A stretch of 64,000 nucleotides of DNA, taken from Spongiivirga citrea. GTDB lineage: Bacteria > Bacteroidota > Bacteroidia > Flavobacteriales > Flavobacteriaceae. The stretch lies in assembly GCF_010671565.1 (NCBI RefSeq), contig NZ_JAABOQ010000005.1:62001-126000 (forward strand). The letters are read 5' to 3'. The translations under genes were made by a program, and so were the position numbers. A model generated the notes under the pieces. It was not told where the DNA came from. It saw only the letters and a program-made list of their open reading frames with translations, and searched no databases. Position 1 is the stretch's first letter; each line of letters opens with the position of its first letter. Below, one piece after another: positions 1 through 9,037 of the stretch.

Positions 1-1609
1 TATAATTACGATCAATCGTTGCGATACGGTATATGTACTGACCTGTTGCAAGTCGCATTTTAGCTTCTTCTCTGATATTAATGGTCGATACACCTTCAGG
101 CATCATTTCATTGCGAAGGGTCGTTACTACTTGACCTAATACATTGTACAATTTCACATCCATATGCATTGCCGTTGGAGCATTAATATAGATAGAAGTT
201 TGTCCGTTATCGTCGTAAATGGCGTTGTGTGTAAAGTCTTCGGTATTTTCTGTAATTTCTTCTTCTGTATCAAGTCTAGAAACACAACCGAAGCCAAGAT
301 CAAGACTATCATATCCGCCGTATAAGGCATCGTCTACAATATCTTCTTCAATACACAACCATTCTTTCATAACAGTACCATATACTGCTCTAAAATCGAC
401 ATCATATTGCATATTTCCACGACGGTCTAGCGCTTGTAGGTCAGGATGATTTCCTATAAAACCATTGTCCTCTAACCCTGGACCGAATAACATCATATTA
501 CTTGCAGAACCATGATCGGTACCTGCTGATCCATTTTCTTCAACACGACGACCAAATTCTGAAATGGTCATACTTAGGACATCACGATCTTTTTCAACCG
601 TAGCTAAATCATCGTAGAAGGTTTTTAAGTTGTCCGATAAATCAAGCATTAATCGCTGGTGCGCTTCTAATTGACCTGAATGCGTATCGAAACCACCGAG
701 GCTAATCATATAAACCTTGGTACCAAGGTTTCCTTTAATTAATCGAGATACGATACGAAGCTGATTTCCCATTCGGGTATCAGTATAATTTGCTGTATCG
801 AAAGAACGTTGGTATGCTTCGTGTATAATTCCGGCGTAGGTAATGGTGTTGTTAGCAGAACCTTTCATAAACTGAAGCTGCTCACCATACGTACAATCAG
901 GAATTTGATCAGTATTAAATAATTCGCCACCAGAAGCAATTTCAAACAAACGTTGTGGATTTGCTACCGTAAATGCATAATTGGTCTCAATACCATCAAA
1001 AATTAAATTACCAATGCTTCCTATTTGAATGGCAGCAGGCATTGGTGGTGGGTCAAGTAAAAAATCGGGAAACTTTCCTTCAAAATAACGTCCCATCCAA
1101 CCAGTATAATCGGTTTCGCCTGGATTGGTGTTTGCCCAGTTATCAGAGCCTGTAAAATGCGATAAATTCTGATTTTCATATCCCACTCCATGTACAACTT
1201 TCATAGCTCCATCACCCCACATACGTTCCATATTGGTAAGGTAATTAGGAATTCCGAAGTCATCAGAAAGGTTGGTCATTTGCTCTTGTAAAATGCGAAT
1301 ATTAGGTCGTCTTTGAGCATAAGTATCGTAATCATAAATTGGCACGATAGTGTTTAGTCCGTCATTACCACCGCTAAGACGAATAATGATGACTACGCGA
1401 TCTCCTTCAGCCTGGTTAATAGCTGATGCCAACCTAGAAGGTTGTGCATAAGTTATAGGACTGTTAGCTAACATGAAAGAGCCACCAGTTGCCAAGCCTA
1501 ATGCTTGCAAGAATGAACGGCGGTTCCATTGTTTATGTTCTAAAGCGTGTTTGTCTAGTTTTTTAGGACTTATTGGGGCAGTACGTCCTGTGTTATGATG
1601 ATTGCACAT
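1..1609 (-). CDS. DUF1501 family secreted protein with C-terminal T9SS sorting region (partial, 3' end off the window)
   Basis: The frame is open from an ATG at 1609 down to the window edge, so the C-terminus is missing. The N-terminus carries RRSFLQALG at residues 30-38, a twin-arginine-like motif before a hydrophobic stretch, as is usual for DUF1501 proteins. Family hallmarks are a VIIVRLSGGNDGLNT segment, an SLGGFDTHSGQ segment and an SEFGRRVEENGS segment with a following DHGS, all resembling the sulfatase/alkaline-phosphatase fold. The visible end has YNVLGQVV-like text, typical of a type IX secretion sorting domain. It lies 6 bases downstream of the DUF1800 gene on the same strand; the two families are nearly always neighbours and are thought to act together. 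No reaction is established for the family. Family call is secure; function is unknown. Confidence 0.88.
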   Translation of the reverse strand, partial: MCNHHNTGRTAPISPKKLDKHALEHKQWNRRSFLQALGLATGGSFMLANSPITYAQPSRLASAINQAEGDRVVIIIRLSGGNDGLNTIVPIYDYDTYAQRRPNIRILQEQMTNLSDDFGIPNYLTNMERMWGDGAMKVVHGVGYENQNLSHFTGSDNWANTNPGETDYTGWMGRYFEGKFPDFLLDPPPMPAAIQIGSIGNLIFDGIETNYAFTVANPQRLFEIASGGELFNTDQIPDCTYGEQLQFMKGSANNTITYAGIIHEAYQRSFDTANYTDTRMGNQLRIVSRLIKGNLGTKVYMISLGGFDTHSGQLEAHQRLMLDLSDNLKTFYDDLATVEKDRDVLSMTISEFGRRVEENGSAGTDHGSASNMMLFGPGLEDNGFIGNHPDLQALDRRGNMQYDVDFRAVYGTVMKEWLCIEEDIVDDALYGGYDSLDLGFGCVSRLDTEEEITENTEDFTHNAIYDDNGQTSIYINAPTAMHMDVKLYNVLGQVVTTLRNEMMPEGVSTINIREEAKMRLATGQYIYRIATIDRNY

Positions 1610-1615
1610 AGCTTT

Positions 1616-3115
1616 TTATTTAAGTTGGTATTCAGGTAAACGGGCAATATGAACTAATAAGAATGTCATTTGCAACGGGGCAGATTCCCAATCGAGATTC
1701 CACAAGCCCGCTTCAAAGTAGTTCTCAGGAACTTCGCTTTTAAAAACGTCAGTGGCCAAATCATATTCAGATTCTAACGTAAGCCCTTTAGGCAAGAGTG
1801 TGTCGACAATAAGTCTAGTAACTTGTGCAGGGTCGTTATTTAATCCTGCGATCGATTTACCGTATTCACGTAAGGATTCAGGATCACGATTATACACATC
1901 AAAAGTTAACACTTCGAGCATTTGCCAACGAAGGGTTAGTGTACTTGAGTTAATCCATGTCTTATTTCGTTGCCAACCAGCAACATCAACTGGATTAAAA
2001 ATTTCCTGCTGTAATAAACCTGTGAATTGAACCAAGCGGCGAAGCATTCTGTCATCTACTTCTAAGCTAGTTTCATTTAAATATATAAGCGCTTTATCGT
2101 ATGGACTTTTAATAATGGTACCAAAAGCGAACTCGTTAAAAAAGTGTTCACTTTTAAATAACTGCAGTAAAACAGGTTCTAATTCGAAATTGTTTGCAAG
2201 CATTGTTTGCGCCATGCCCGCTACAACATCTTCAGAAACTGTTGGGCTTACAAAATAGCGGTACATTTTCTCGCAAATGAATTCAGCTATAAGCGGCGCT
2301 CGCTGTGTAAAAAGATTATCATGTACTCCTTGATAATCAAAATTGGCTGTTTGACCGAATATGGTTTTATTGCCATCGAAGTATTCTGTAGGATCGAACG
2401 TAATGGGTCCCCAATCTACGGGTCTATTCACATAACCAGATAAGGCCTTTGCGGTTTCTACAATATCATCTTCTGTATAGCCATTACCTTCTCCAAGCGT
2501 AAATAGCTCGTATAACTCTCGACCATAATTTTCATTGGGATTACCTCTATAATTTTGGCGACCATCTAAATAATCTAACATGGCGTTGGATAGACCGATC
2601 TCCATCACAAGGGTCTTAAAATTCCCTAAGAACAGCGTTTGTAATAAATTATAATATTGATATAAGTACGATGGCGCGCGATACACTTGACGCTCTGTAA
2701 CCAAATGATTACTCCAGAAAAAGACCATTCTTTCTCTAAAACCATTTGCTTTTAAGTCTTTAACGCCTTGAAGCTGCCAATCACGAAATTGATCATTTGA
2801 TTGTGCGCGTATTTGATCATCTCGCTGTTCATCTGCCGGAATAGGACTGTTTGGATCGATTGTTACCGGATAATCTGCTTGAGACCAATTGGCCCAAAAC
2901 GGTGGTGCGGTAGCGGGTAAGGCTTTTGCATCTGCAAAAATTTGATCAATTAATTGCCCAGGTGATAGTAGTAGTGCGGCTTCAATCTCTTGTTTAGATC
3001 CTCCAAAAGCAAGTCGTCTAAAAACGTGGTTTACTTTTTCTTCATCCCAGGGATTTGCTGGCGTAGGAACATAAGGTGCGAGTGTGCCCGTGTTGCACGT
3101 CATAAATGCTTCCAT
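1616..3115 (-). CDS. DUF1800 domain-containing protein
   Basis: A 499-residue protein of the DUF1800 family, recognised from an early HVFRRLAFGGS segment, a REGMVFFWSNHLV-like segment (here RERMVFFWSNHLV), the central NENYGRELYELFTLGEGNGYTEDDI block and a late ICEKMYRYFVSP segment. No classical signal peptide is visible at the chosen ATG (3115), although the partner DUF1501 protein has a Tat-like one. It is upstream of and nearly contiguous with the DUF1501 gene, so they are probably one transcript. Known: the pair is widespread in Bacteroidota and Planctomycetota and is often tied to extracellular polymer use; the chemistry is unknown. Family call firm, role open. Confidence 0.88.
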   Translation of the reverse strand: MEAFMTCNTGTLAPYVPTPANPWDEEKVNHVFRRLAFGGSKQEIEAALLLSPGQLIDQIFADAKALPATAPPFWANWSQADYPVTIDPNSPIPADEQRDDQIRAQSNDQFRDWQLQGVKDLKANGFRERMVFFWSNHLVTERQVYRAPSYLYQYYNLLQTLFLGNFKTLVMEIGLSNAMLDYLDGRQNYRGNPNENYGRELYELFTLGEGNGYTEDDIVETAKALSGYVNRPVDWGPITFDPTEYFDGNKTIFGQTANFDYQGVHDNLFTQRAPLIAEFICEKMYRYFVSPTVSEDVVAGMAQTMLANNFELEPVLLQLFKSEHFFNEFAFGTIIKSPYDKALIYLNETSLEVDDRMLRRLVQFTGLLQQEIFNPVDVAGWQRNKTWINSSTLTLRWQMLEVLTFDVYNRDPESLREYGKSIAGLNNDPAQVTRLIVDTLLPKGLTLESEYDLATDVFKSEVPENYFEAGLWNLDWESAPLQMTFLLVHIARLPEYQLK

Positions 3116-3297
3116 AGTTGTTGGTTAATAAATGCTTTAAGTGCGCATTTGTTAGTTTAAAGTAGGTTATTCACTTTAAATATAAATAGTTAACTAAAAT
3201 TTGCGAATTTTATTTCACAAAAATTAAAGAATTTAACATATCGCAATCTTCTTAAATACGGTTTGTTTAAGCATTTTAGATGTTAATAGCATAATAT

Positions 3298-3657
3298 ATG
3301 GCAGAACATAATGAATTAGGTAAAAAAGGAGAAGAGGAAGCCATAGCTTATTTGAGGAAGAAGGGCTACGACATTTTAGAAACCAACTATCGGTTTCAAA
3401 ATGCTGAGGTTGATATAGTTGCGAGAAAAAATAATCTCATTATAGCTGTAGAAGTTAAGACAAGATCGACTGCGGAATTTGGTGACCCACAAGATGCTGT
3501 AAAGAAAAAGAAAATTAATCTCATGGTGCAGGCAATGGACGATTACTTAAACAAAAATAAAATTGATTTGGAAATACAATTTGATATTATTGCCATCATA
3601 AAAAACAAGTTAGGTACCAGAATTGAGCATTTGGAAGATGCTTTTTACCACTTCTAA
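3298..3657 (+). CDS. YraN family (UPF0102) endonuclease-like protein
   Basis: A 119-residue protein covering the whole length usual for UPF0102/YraN. The restriction-endonuclease-like core is visible: an N-terminal helix (EEEAIAYLRKKGY), then AEVDIVARKNNLIIAVEVKTR, giving D39, E52 and K54 as the D-ExK metal-binding set. In many homologues the first motif is GEIDL; here the Gly is Ala. The product is cytosolic. In E. coli yraN lies near lipoprotein and DNA-processing genes, but its biochemical role is not settled. The gene stands alone between a divergent DUF1800 gene and a clear terminator just downstream. Confidence 0.88.
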   Translation: MAEHNELGKKGEEEAIAYLRKKGYDILETNYRFQNAEVDIVARKNNLIIAVEVKTRSTAEFGDPQDAVKKKKINLMVQAMDDYLNKNKIDLEIQFDIIAIIKNKLGTRIEHLEDAFYHF

Positions 3658-3662
3658 AAATA

Positions 3663-3694
3663 AAACGAATTGTTGTAAATAAAACAATTCGTTT
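3663..3694 (+). terminator. Intrinsic terminator after the YraN-like gene
   Basis: A perfect 12-bp stem (AAACGAATTGTT at 3663-3674 pairs with AACAATTCGTTT at 3683-3694) with an 8-base loop sits six bases after the stop codon. The A-rich left arm and T-rich right arm make it usable in both directions, but only the plus-strand gene abuts it. Confidence 0.75.
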
Positions 3695-3829
3695 AGAATT
3701 TTGGAGTATTTGTTGGATTTATTTAAATTTGTAATTCCTATTGACTAAGTAGATTACTTGGCGGGGGTTCGCAACAATCTTGACATAGACTACCTAAAAA
3801 TTATAATCGGGCATATAAAACAGTAATCA

Positions 3830-4489
3830 ATGAAAACAATTTCTTCCGTAGTAGAAGAATACATTAAGGCGAAGCCATTTCTACTAAGTGCTTTATCACA
3901 AGGGATCATCAATTTAACATCATTGTCTAGAAACATTAAACCTGAAGTAGAACATACTTTAGGCAAAGATGTGCGCAATGGTGCTATTGTAATGGCATTA
4001 AAAAGATTATCCGGAGAGTTAGAATTTCGGGCAACGCATCGTATTGTAAAAACCCTAAAGGATATAGGCGAAATTACTGTTAGATCGTCCTTAAATGATT
4101 ATACATATAAGGTTTCGGATAGTCTGCTAAGCAAACAAGCGCAGCTTATTTCAAAAATCTATAGCAATAAGTCGGCTTTTTATACCTCTTCTAGAGGTGT
4201 GGGTGAGTCTAATATTGTAATAAGCAATAGTTTGTCTGATCTTGTCGAGGAGATTTTTAAAGGCGAACAGTTAATCGAAAAACAGGAAAATCTTTCGTCA
4301 ATCACAGTACGACTTCCTAAAGAAAATGTGAGTATTCCTGGTATATATTATTTTATTTTCCAACGCTTATCTTGGGAAGGTGTTAATATATACGAAGTGA
4401 TTTCTACCTCTTATGAGTTTACCATTTTGGTTAGCGAAAGCCAAGTCGATAAGGCGTTTGGTGTTATTAAAAACTTAAAAGGCTTATAA
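3830..4489 (+). CDS. Stand-alone ACT-like domain protein (aspartate-kinase-related regulatory protein)
   Basis: A 219-residue cytosolic protein without an enzyme domain. The N-terminal half (to about residue 100) looks like a winged-helix-type fold, with a long helix and an IVMALKRL segment. The C-terminal half has two repeats of the form SSITVRLPKENVSIPGIYYFIFQRLSWEGVNIYEVISTSYEFTILV, broken here by my reading into strand, helix, strand as in the ACT domains of aspartate kinases. Such proteins are common in Flavobacteriia and are often annotated as aspartate kinase although no kinase domain is present. A true aspartate kinase lies at 54208-55458. Its 3' end overlaps the convergent acyltransferase gene by 6 bases. 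Ligand and target unknown. Confidence 0.6.
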   Translation: MKTISSVVEEYIKAKPFLLSALSQGIINLTSLSRNIKPEVEHTLGKDVRNGAIVMALKRLSGELEFRATHRIVKTLKDIGEITVRSSLNDYTYKVSDSLLSKQAQLISKIYSNKSAFYTSSRGVGESNIVISNSLSDLVEEIFKGEQLIEKQENLSSITVRLPKENVSIPGIYYFIFQRLSWEGVNIYEVISTSYEFTILVSESQVDKAFGVIKNLKGL

Positions 4490-5659
4490 ATTGTAAGTCG
4501 AGATCTCTTGAAGTTTCTTAGCATTAATTACAGGGTTGGCATACATGGCCAAAAACTGTTCTAATTCTTGTTTGTTGTCACGATTAACACGACGTTCAAC
4601 TCTTCGGTCAAATTGTCGTTTTTCTTTTTCGTCATAAAAATCGCCATAGATATCTGTCTGATGCAAAAGATCGTAGGCAATGTAATTTGATGGCCATAAT
4701 TTATAGTTGCGGTATATGGCGTGATCGATACAATTTTTTAAGTTGAGCAGTTTTTTGTTCAACGGTTCATCTGATTCTTGAATGTCCGTCAATTCTTTTG
4801 AAAGAGGTGCGCCAGCTGCAATATGAATTCTTTTTTTATTTCCCGCAGCTCCTTGTAAAATTGAATTAAAATCTTCGTTATTGGTTTTTATGTATTCAAT
4901 TTGATTTTTAGTTGCCAGTAGCTCCGGAATCTTTAAAATATCAGTAGGGTCATACTCATATGAAATGGATACTGGAACAATCTTTACCTTTTTTAAGTAC
5001 TCAAAAGGATCTCCTTTTGCGGCCTTAGTAATCATTTTTAAAACGCCCTGTTGTGTTTGATCATTTCCATCTTTAGTGCGTCCTTCTCGCTGTGCTATCC
5101 AAACAGAACGTTTTTCTTCAAGTAATAAATGTTTGATATAATCAGAAACTAATTGAGAGCTTTTAAGCATTTCTCGCGGAGCCAGATCACGCATTATCAT
5201 GAAATTTCTATTTAAACGCGAAAGGCTCATTAAAAATGGCTTTTTTACCAAATTACTACCTATTGCAGATGCTGTCATAATTAATTTATGATCGAGTAAG
5301 GCAACATTTAGTAGGCTGGTGTCTAAAATAATATCTCTGTGATTTGAGATATATAAATACGATTGATTAGGATCTAATTTGTCAAACCCACTGGTCGTAA
5401 ACTGTTCGCAACTGCGCGCCAGTACATTTTGAACAGAGTGATAAATAACTTGCGATTGAAAGTCCTTAATAGAATGACAGTTGCTTAAGATATCGGCTAC
5501 CTCATTCTCCGTTTTATTGGGAAAGGTAAAATTAAGCAATGCCTTGACCATAGGATGCTTCGTGCTGTTTTGCAGTACATCCTGTACTTCATGATCGTGA
5601 TAGGGCCTTATCGCATCGAAATTTTGCAAAAGAAATTGGTTTATTAGTTGGTATTGCAA
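4484..5659 (-). CDS. Glycerol-3-phosphate / lysophosphatidate-type acyltransferase
   Basis: A 391-residue protein with acyltransferase motifs of the PlsB/PlsC superfamily. The catalytic block reads SNHRDIILD (His107, Asp109, Asp113) and a later block reads AQREGRTKDG, matching the glycerophosphate-binding EGxR motif. It should transfer an acyl chain to a glycerophosphate in phospholipid synthesis at the inner membrane. The usual spacing is H-x4-D; here Asp113 is one residue further away, so either Asp109 serves or this is a sequence variant. It follows tatD on the same strand and probably shares the pth-tatD transcript. The exact substrate cannot be told from sequence. Confidence 0.72.
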   Translation of the reverse strand: MQYQLINQFLLQNFDAIRPYHDHEVQDVLQNSTKHPMVKALLNFTFPNKTENEVADILSNCHSIKDFQSQVIYHSVQNVLARSCEQFTTSGFDKLDPNQSYLYISNHRDIILDTSLLNVALLDHKLIMTASAIGSNLVKKPFLMSLSRLNRNFMIMRDLAPREMLKSSQLVSDYIKHLLLEEKRSVWIAQREGRTKDGNDQTQQGVLKMITKAAKGDPFEYLKKVKIVPVSISYEYDPTDILKIPELLATKNQIEYIKTNNEDFNSILQGAAGNKKRIHIAAGAPLSKELTDIQESDEPLNKKLLNLKNCIDHAIYRNYKLWPSNYIAYDLLHQTDIYGDFYDEKEKRQFDRRVERRVNRDNKQELEQFLAMYANPVINAKKLQEISTYNL

Positions 5660-5697
5660 ATGAACAAAATAGAATGGGAATACGAGTAAAATTCGCG

Positions 5698-6465
5698 TTA
5701 AACCCCAAAAACTTTTTTAGAATTTTGTGTCGTTATTGCTGCAATTTCTTCAGGTGTCTTCTGATAAATATCCACCAATTTTTCTAATACATTAATAATG
5801 TAACTACTTTCATTACGCTTACCTCGGAATGGAGTAGGTGATAAATATGGGGAGTCGGTCTCAAGAACAATATGTCCAAGAGGAATTTCATTTAAAAATT
5901 GATCTATTTTTCCATTTTTAAAAGTGACCACACCACCAATACCTAGCATCATATTGTAAGAAATTGCCTGATTGGCCTGTTCCAAGGTGCCGGTAAAGCA
6001 GTGAAATATTCCGAATAAATCGTCAGCTTTTTCTTCTTCTAAAACCTCAAATATTTCATCGAAAGCTTCACGACAATGAATTACAATTGGCAATTTTTGT
6101 CGCTTGGCAAGTTGTATTTGTCTTCTAAAAGCGTCTTGTTGTATCGCTAAAGTCGTTTTGTCCCAATATAGGTCGATGCCGATTTCACCAACTGCATAAA
6201 ATGATCTTTTTGAAAATAGGTCTTCTACAATCGCAAGTTCATCTAAGTAATTTTCTTTTACATGCGTAGGATGCAACCCCATCATTAGAAATACGTTTTC
6301 AGGAAAATCTTTTTCTAATTGAAACATCGATTCATTATAGGTCGAATCGATTGCAGGAATAAAAAAACGGGATATACCAGCTTTAAGAGCACGTTGAATC
6401 ATTTCCTTCCGGTCATCGTCGAAGGCTTCGCTGTATAGGTGAGTATGGGTGTCGGTAATGATCAT
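5698..6465 (-). CDS. TatD family metal-dependent hydrolase (DNase-like)
   Basis: A 255-residue TIM-barrel amidohydrolase of normal TatD length. Metal ligands are visible in the expected order: His7 and His9 (DTHTHL), Glu94 (VGEIGID), His130 (VIHCRE), His155 (FHCFTG) and Asp204 (LETDSPYL). TatD proteins are cytosolic 3'-5' exonucleases or deoxyribonucleases with suggested roles in DNA repair and turnover. The gene starts 6 bases after the pth stop codon, so it is almost surely cotranscribed with pth. Confidence 0.92.
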   Translation of the reverse strand: MIITDTHTHLYSEAFDDDRKEMIQRALKAGISRFFIPAIDSTYNESMFQLEKDFPENVFLMMGLHPTHVKENYLDELAIVEDLFSKRSFYAVGEIGIDLYWDKTTLAIQQDAFRRQIQLAKRQKLPIVIHCREAFDEIFEVLEEEKADDLFGIFHCFTGTLEQANQAISYNMMLGIGGVVTFKNGKIDQFLNEIPLGHIVLETDSPYLSPTPFRGKRNESSYIINVLEKLVDIYQKTPEEIAAITTQNSKKVFGV

Positions 6466-6471
6466 AAAAAC

Positions 6472-7104
6472 TTATTTCCCATTAAAATTACTCATCGTTT
6501 GAGCGGCACCCGATAGCACGAAAGACTTAATTAGCGCAATAGATTGATCAAGACGTTCTTTTAGTTTAGAAGACTCATCGTCATTCCACTTACCTAACAC
6601 ATAATTTACTTGGCGGCCTTTGCCAAATTCGGCACCAATACCAAATCGGAACCGGCTATATTTAGTGGTGTTTAATTGCGCTTGTATGTCTTTAAGTCCG
6701 TTATGACCGCCATCACTACCTTTTGCTTTTAGTCGGATGCTGCCAAATGGCAAGTTAAGATCATCAGTAACCACTAGCAGATTTTCAATTGGAATTTTCT
6801 CTTTTTCCAGCCAATACCTGACGGCCTTTCCACTTAAATTCATAAAAGTGCTCGGCTTTAATAAAAGCAGCGACCTTCCTTTTATTTTATAAAGAGAAAT
6901 TGAGCCTAGTTTTACACTTTCAAAGGTTAATGATTCTTCTTTTGCTAAATGATCAAGTACTTCAAAACCGATATTATGACGGGTACCATCATAATCAGCA
7001 CCAATGTTTCCTAAGCCGACGATTAAAAATTTCTTCATAGTATCAGTCTCTTCAATTATAGAAGAAGTTGTTGAACGGAATAAGCGTTTTAGAAATCCGA
7101 ACAT
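6472..7104 (-). CDS. pth: Peptidyl-tRNA hydrolase
   Basis: Pth releases tRNA from peptidyl-tRNA that drops off the ribosome. The Pth core begins at residue 23 (MKKFLIVGLGNIGADYDGTR..), with catalytic His43 (RHNIGFE), the FMNLSG block and the DDLNLPFGSIRLKAKGSDGGHNGLK block all intact. The first 22 residues form a basic, hydrophobic extension (MFGFLKRLFRST) that homologues outside Bacteroidota lack. The ATG at 7104 is preferred because a near-perfect promoter lies just upstream (7121-7151) and similar extensions occur in flavobacterial homologues; the ATG at 7038 is the alternative start. First gene of a likely pth-tatD-acyltransferase transcript. Confidence 0.95.
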   Translation of the reverse strand: MFGFLKRLFRSTTSSIIEETDTMKKFLIVGLGNIGADYDGTRHNIGFEVLDHLAKEESLTFESVKLGSISLYKIKGRSLLLLKPSTFMNLSGKAVRYWLEKEKIPIENLLVVTDDLNLPFGSIRLKAKGSDGGHNGLKDIQAQLNTTKYSRFRFGIGAEFGKGRQVNYVLGKWNDDESSKLKERLDQSIALIKSFVLSGAAQTMSNFNGK

Positions 7105-7120
7105 GGTATTTTGGTTTGGG

Positions 7121-7151
7121 CAAAAATAACTTAGTGAGCCTTGACCTGCAA
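7121..7151 (-). promoter_or_regulatory. Bacteroidota-type promoter for pth
   Basis: Read on the minus strand: TTG (7149-7151), a gap of 20, then TATTTTTG (7121-7128), a full match to the TTG ... TAnnTTTG sigma-A-type promoter of Flavobacteriia. The expected transcript start lies about 10-12 bases before the pth ATG. Confidence 0.6.
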
Positions 7152-7190
7152 AGTTTTTAAAAGCTTGTAGATGTGATTTGCTAAAATTGA

Positions 7191-7222
7191 AAAAGCACCT
7201 CTAGAAAACTAGAAGTGCTTTT
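7191..7222 (-). terminator. Terminator after rplY
   Basis: A long hairpin: AAAAGCAC plus TCTAG (7191-7204) pairs with CTAGA plus GTGCTTTT (7209-7222), with one mismatch and an AAAA loop. On the minus strand it ends in a T-run and lies 21 bases after the rplY stop, closing the prs-rplY unit before the pth promoter. Confidence 0.75.
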
Positions 7223-7243
7223 ATTGTTAGTTGTTAGAAAAGT

Positions 7244-7885
7244 TTACTCAGCGGCAGGTGCGTCAGCCGGAGCTGCTCCTTCAGCTGCTGGTGCTCCTTC
7301 AGCTGCTTCGTCTTCCTCTTCTTCCTCATCATCAATAGAAACTCTTGAACGTCTAACCTGAGCAACTACTGCGTTATCAGGATGCAAGAATTTATAATCA
7401 TCATGTGCCAATTCTGTAATGTACAATTTACTTCCGATTTTAAGCTTTGAAATATCAGCTTCAATAAAATCTGGTAAGTTTTTAGGATATGCGCGTACCG
7501 CTAACTTACGACGGTTAATACGCAATACACCACCATTAAGAACACCACGAGAAGTACCTACTGTACGAACTGGTATGTTCATTGTTACTTCTTTATCATC
7601 AAAAGTTTGATAGAAGTCAACATGTAAAATACGGTCAGTTACTGGGTGAAACTGAATGTCTTGTAAAATTGCATTTACAGAGGTTCCGTTACCCAAATCA
7701 ATCACAACAGTGTGTGCGTTTGGAGTGTAAACCAATTTTGAAAATGCTAATTCTCCTGCTGAAAAATGAATTGGTTTGTCTCCTCCGTAAATAACGCAAG
7801 GAACCTTTCCAGCATTACGTAAGGCTTTGGTAGCTACCTTGCCCACGCTTTCTCTTTCTGATCCTACGATTGTAATCGCTTTCAT
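7244..7885 (-). CDS. rplY: 50S ribosomal protein L25 (general stress protein Ctc form)
   Basis: A 213-residue protein of the long L25/Ctc form. It has the N-terminal 5S rRNA-binding domain ([33 protein letters not shown]) and a C-terminal beta domain ([11 protein letters not shown]-like, [26 protein letters not shown]). The last 30 or so residues are a low-complexity Glu/Ala/Pro tail, common in this family. It lies 56 bases after prs on the same strand, a conserved neighbourhood (prs-rplY-pth), and is followed by a strong terminator. Confidence 0.95.
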   Translation of the reverse strand: MKAITIVGSERESVGKVATKALRNAGKVPCVIYGGDKPIHFSAGELAFSKLVYTPNAHTVVIDLGNGTSVNAILQDIQFHPVTDRILHVDFYQTFDDKEVTMNIPVRTVGTSRGVLNGGVLRINRRKLAVRAYPKNLPDFIEADISKLKIGSKLYITELAHDDYKFLHPDNAVVAQVRRSRVSIDDEEEEEDEAAEGAPAAEGAAPADAPAAE

Positions 7886-7941
7886 TGTATATAAATTTAA
7901 TTTTGTTCTTATTTTTTTGCTCTCGCAGTAGGAATAAGGAC

Positions 7942-8883
7942 CTACATTAAAAATTTTGAACTTATTGATGTATTAGTATGCACGCGGTGCATTACATCGG
8001 CAAATAAATTGGCACAACTAAGTACCTTTATTTTACTGCTTTCTTGTCTTAATGGTATAGAGTCTGTTATAATCAACTCTTTTAGCTGCGATTTCTCAAC
8101 ACGTTCATACGCATTGCCCGATAATAAGGCATGTGTACAAATTGCTCGAACACTCACAGCACCGCGCTCCATCATCAAATCGGCAGCTTTAGTTAATGTT
8201 CCAGCGGTGTCGACCATATCGTCAACCAATACCACATTTTTTCCGGTTACGTTACCAATTAATTCCATATGAGAAATTACATTGGCCTTTGCACGTTGCT
8301 TATAACAAATTACCACATCGCTCTCCATTGCCTTGCTATAGGCATAAGCTCTTTTCGAACCACCCATATCAGGTGAGGCGATGGTTAAATTGTCTAAATT
8401 CAATTCCTTTAAATAAGGAAGAAAAATTGTTGATGCAAACAAATGATCAACCGGTTTTTCAAAGAACCCTTGTATCTGGTCAGCATGCAAATCCATCGTA
8501 ATAATACGAGTAGCTCCTGCAGCTTCCAGCATTTTTGCTATTAACTTGGCGGCGATAGGGACACGAGGTTTGTCCTTGCGATCCTGTCTTGCCCAACCAA
8601 AATACGGTAGTACAGCGGTTATGTGTCTTGCTGATGCGCGCTTAGCGGCATCTAACATTAACAACATTTCCATTAAATGATCAGCGTTAGGATGTGTCGA
8701 ACCGATTATAAAAATTCTAGTTCCTCTAACCGACTCTTCAAATGATGGTTGAAATTCGCCATCACTATAAGTCGATGTAATTACGTTTCCTAATTCAGAA
8801 CCGAAGCATTTTGCAATATTTTCGCCTAACTCTTTACTTTGAGTACAGGCAAAAAGCTTGGGTTCTAGCTGGTCATTTGGCAT
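7942..8883 (-). CDS. prs: Ribose-phosphate pyrophosphokinase
   Basis: PRPP synthetase makes 5-phosphoribosyl 1-diphosphate from ribose 5-phosphate and ATP for nucleotide, histidine and tryptophan synthesis. Length (313 residues) is normal. Visible motifs are the flexible-loop region [14 protein letters not shown], the metal-binding [10 protein letters not shown] (131-140) and the PRPP-binding [10 protein letters not shown] (220-229). First gene of a prs-rplY transcript; a TAAATTTG box lies 55 bases upstream of the ATG. Confidence 0.96.
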   Translation of the reverse strand: MPNDQLEPKLFACTQSKELGENIAKCFGSELGNVITSTYSDGEFQPSFEESVRGTRIFIIGSTHPNADHLMEMLLMLDAAKRASARHITAVLPYFGWARQDRKDKPRVPIAAKLIAKMLEAAGATRIITMDLHADQIQGFFEKPVDHLFASTIFLPYLKELNLDNLTIASPDMGGSKRAYAYSKAMESDVVICYKQRAKANVISHMELIGNVTGKNVVLVDDMVDTAGTLTKAADLMMERGAVSVRAICTHALLSGNAYERVEKSQLKELIITDSIPLRQESSKIKVLSCANLFADVMHRVHTNTSISSKFLM

Positions 8884-8937
8884 GGTGTTATGTTGTTGTG
8901 CTGTCGCTGTTTATACTACCCTTGTTAAAACAGGGTG

Positions 8938-8945
8938 CAAATTTA
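8938..8945 (-). promoter_or_regulatory. Promoter -7 box for prs
   Basis: TAAATTTG on the minus strand, a full match to TAnnTTTG. I found no TTG at the usual 17-23 spacing. A short imperfect hairpin (8918-8936) follows in the leader. Confidence 0.45.
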
Positions 8946-8984
8946 GAAATTTATTTCAAGGTGAGAAGTTTTAACTGTATTATT

Positions 8985-9017
8985 TTGAGTGAGATTTGAA
9001 TATATTTTTTAGTTTTG
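8985..9017 (+). promoter_or_regulatory. Bacteroidota-type promoter for tRNA-Leu
   Basis: TTG (8985-8987), a gap of 22, then TAGTTTTG (9010-9017). The predicted start is about 15 bases upstream of the mature tRNA 5' end. Confidence 0.55.
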
Positions 9018-9037
9018 CAGTCCGTTTACGGAAAATT

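Noticed and set aside
219-449. Plus-strand frame of 76 codons
   Set aside because: It lies antisense inside the DUF1501 gene, which shows strong family motifs in the other strand.
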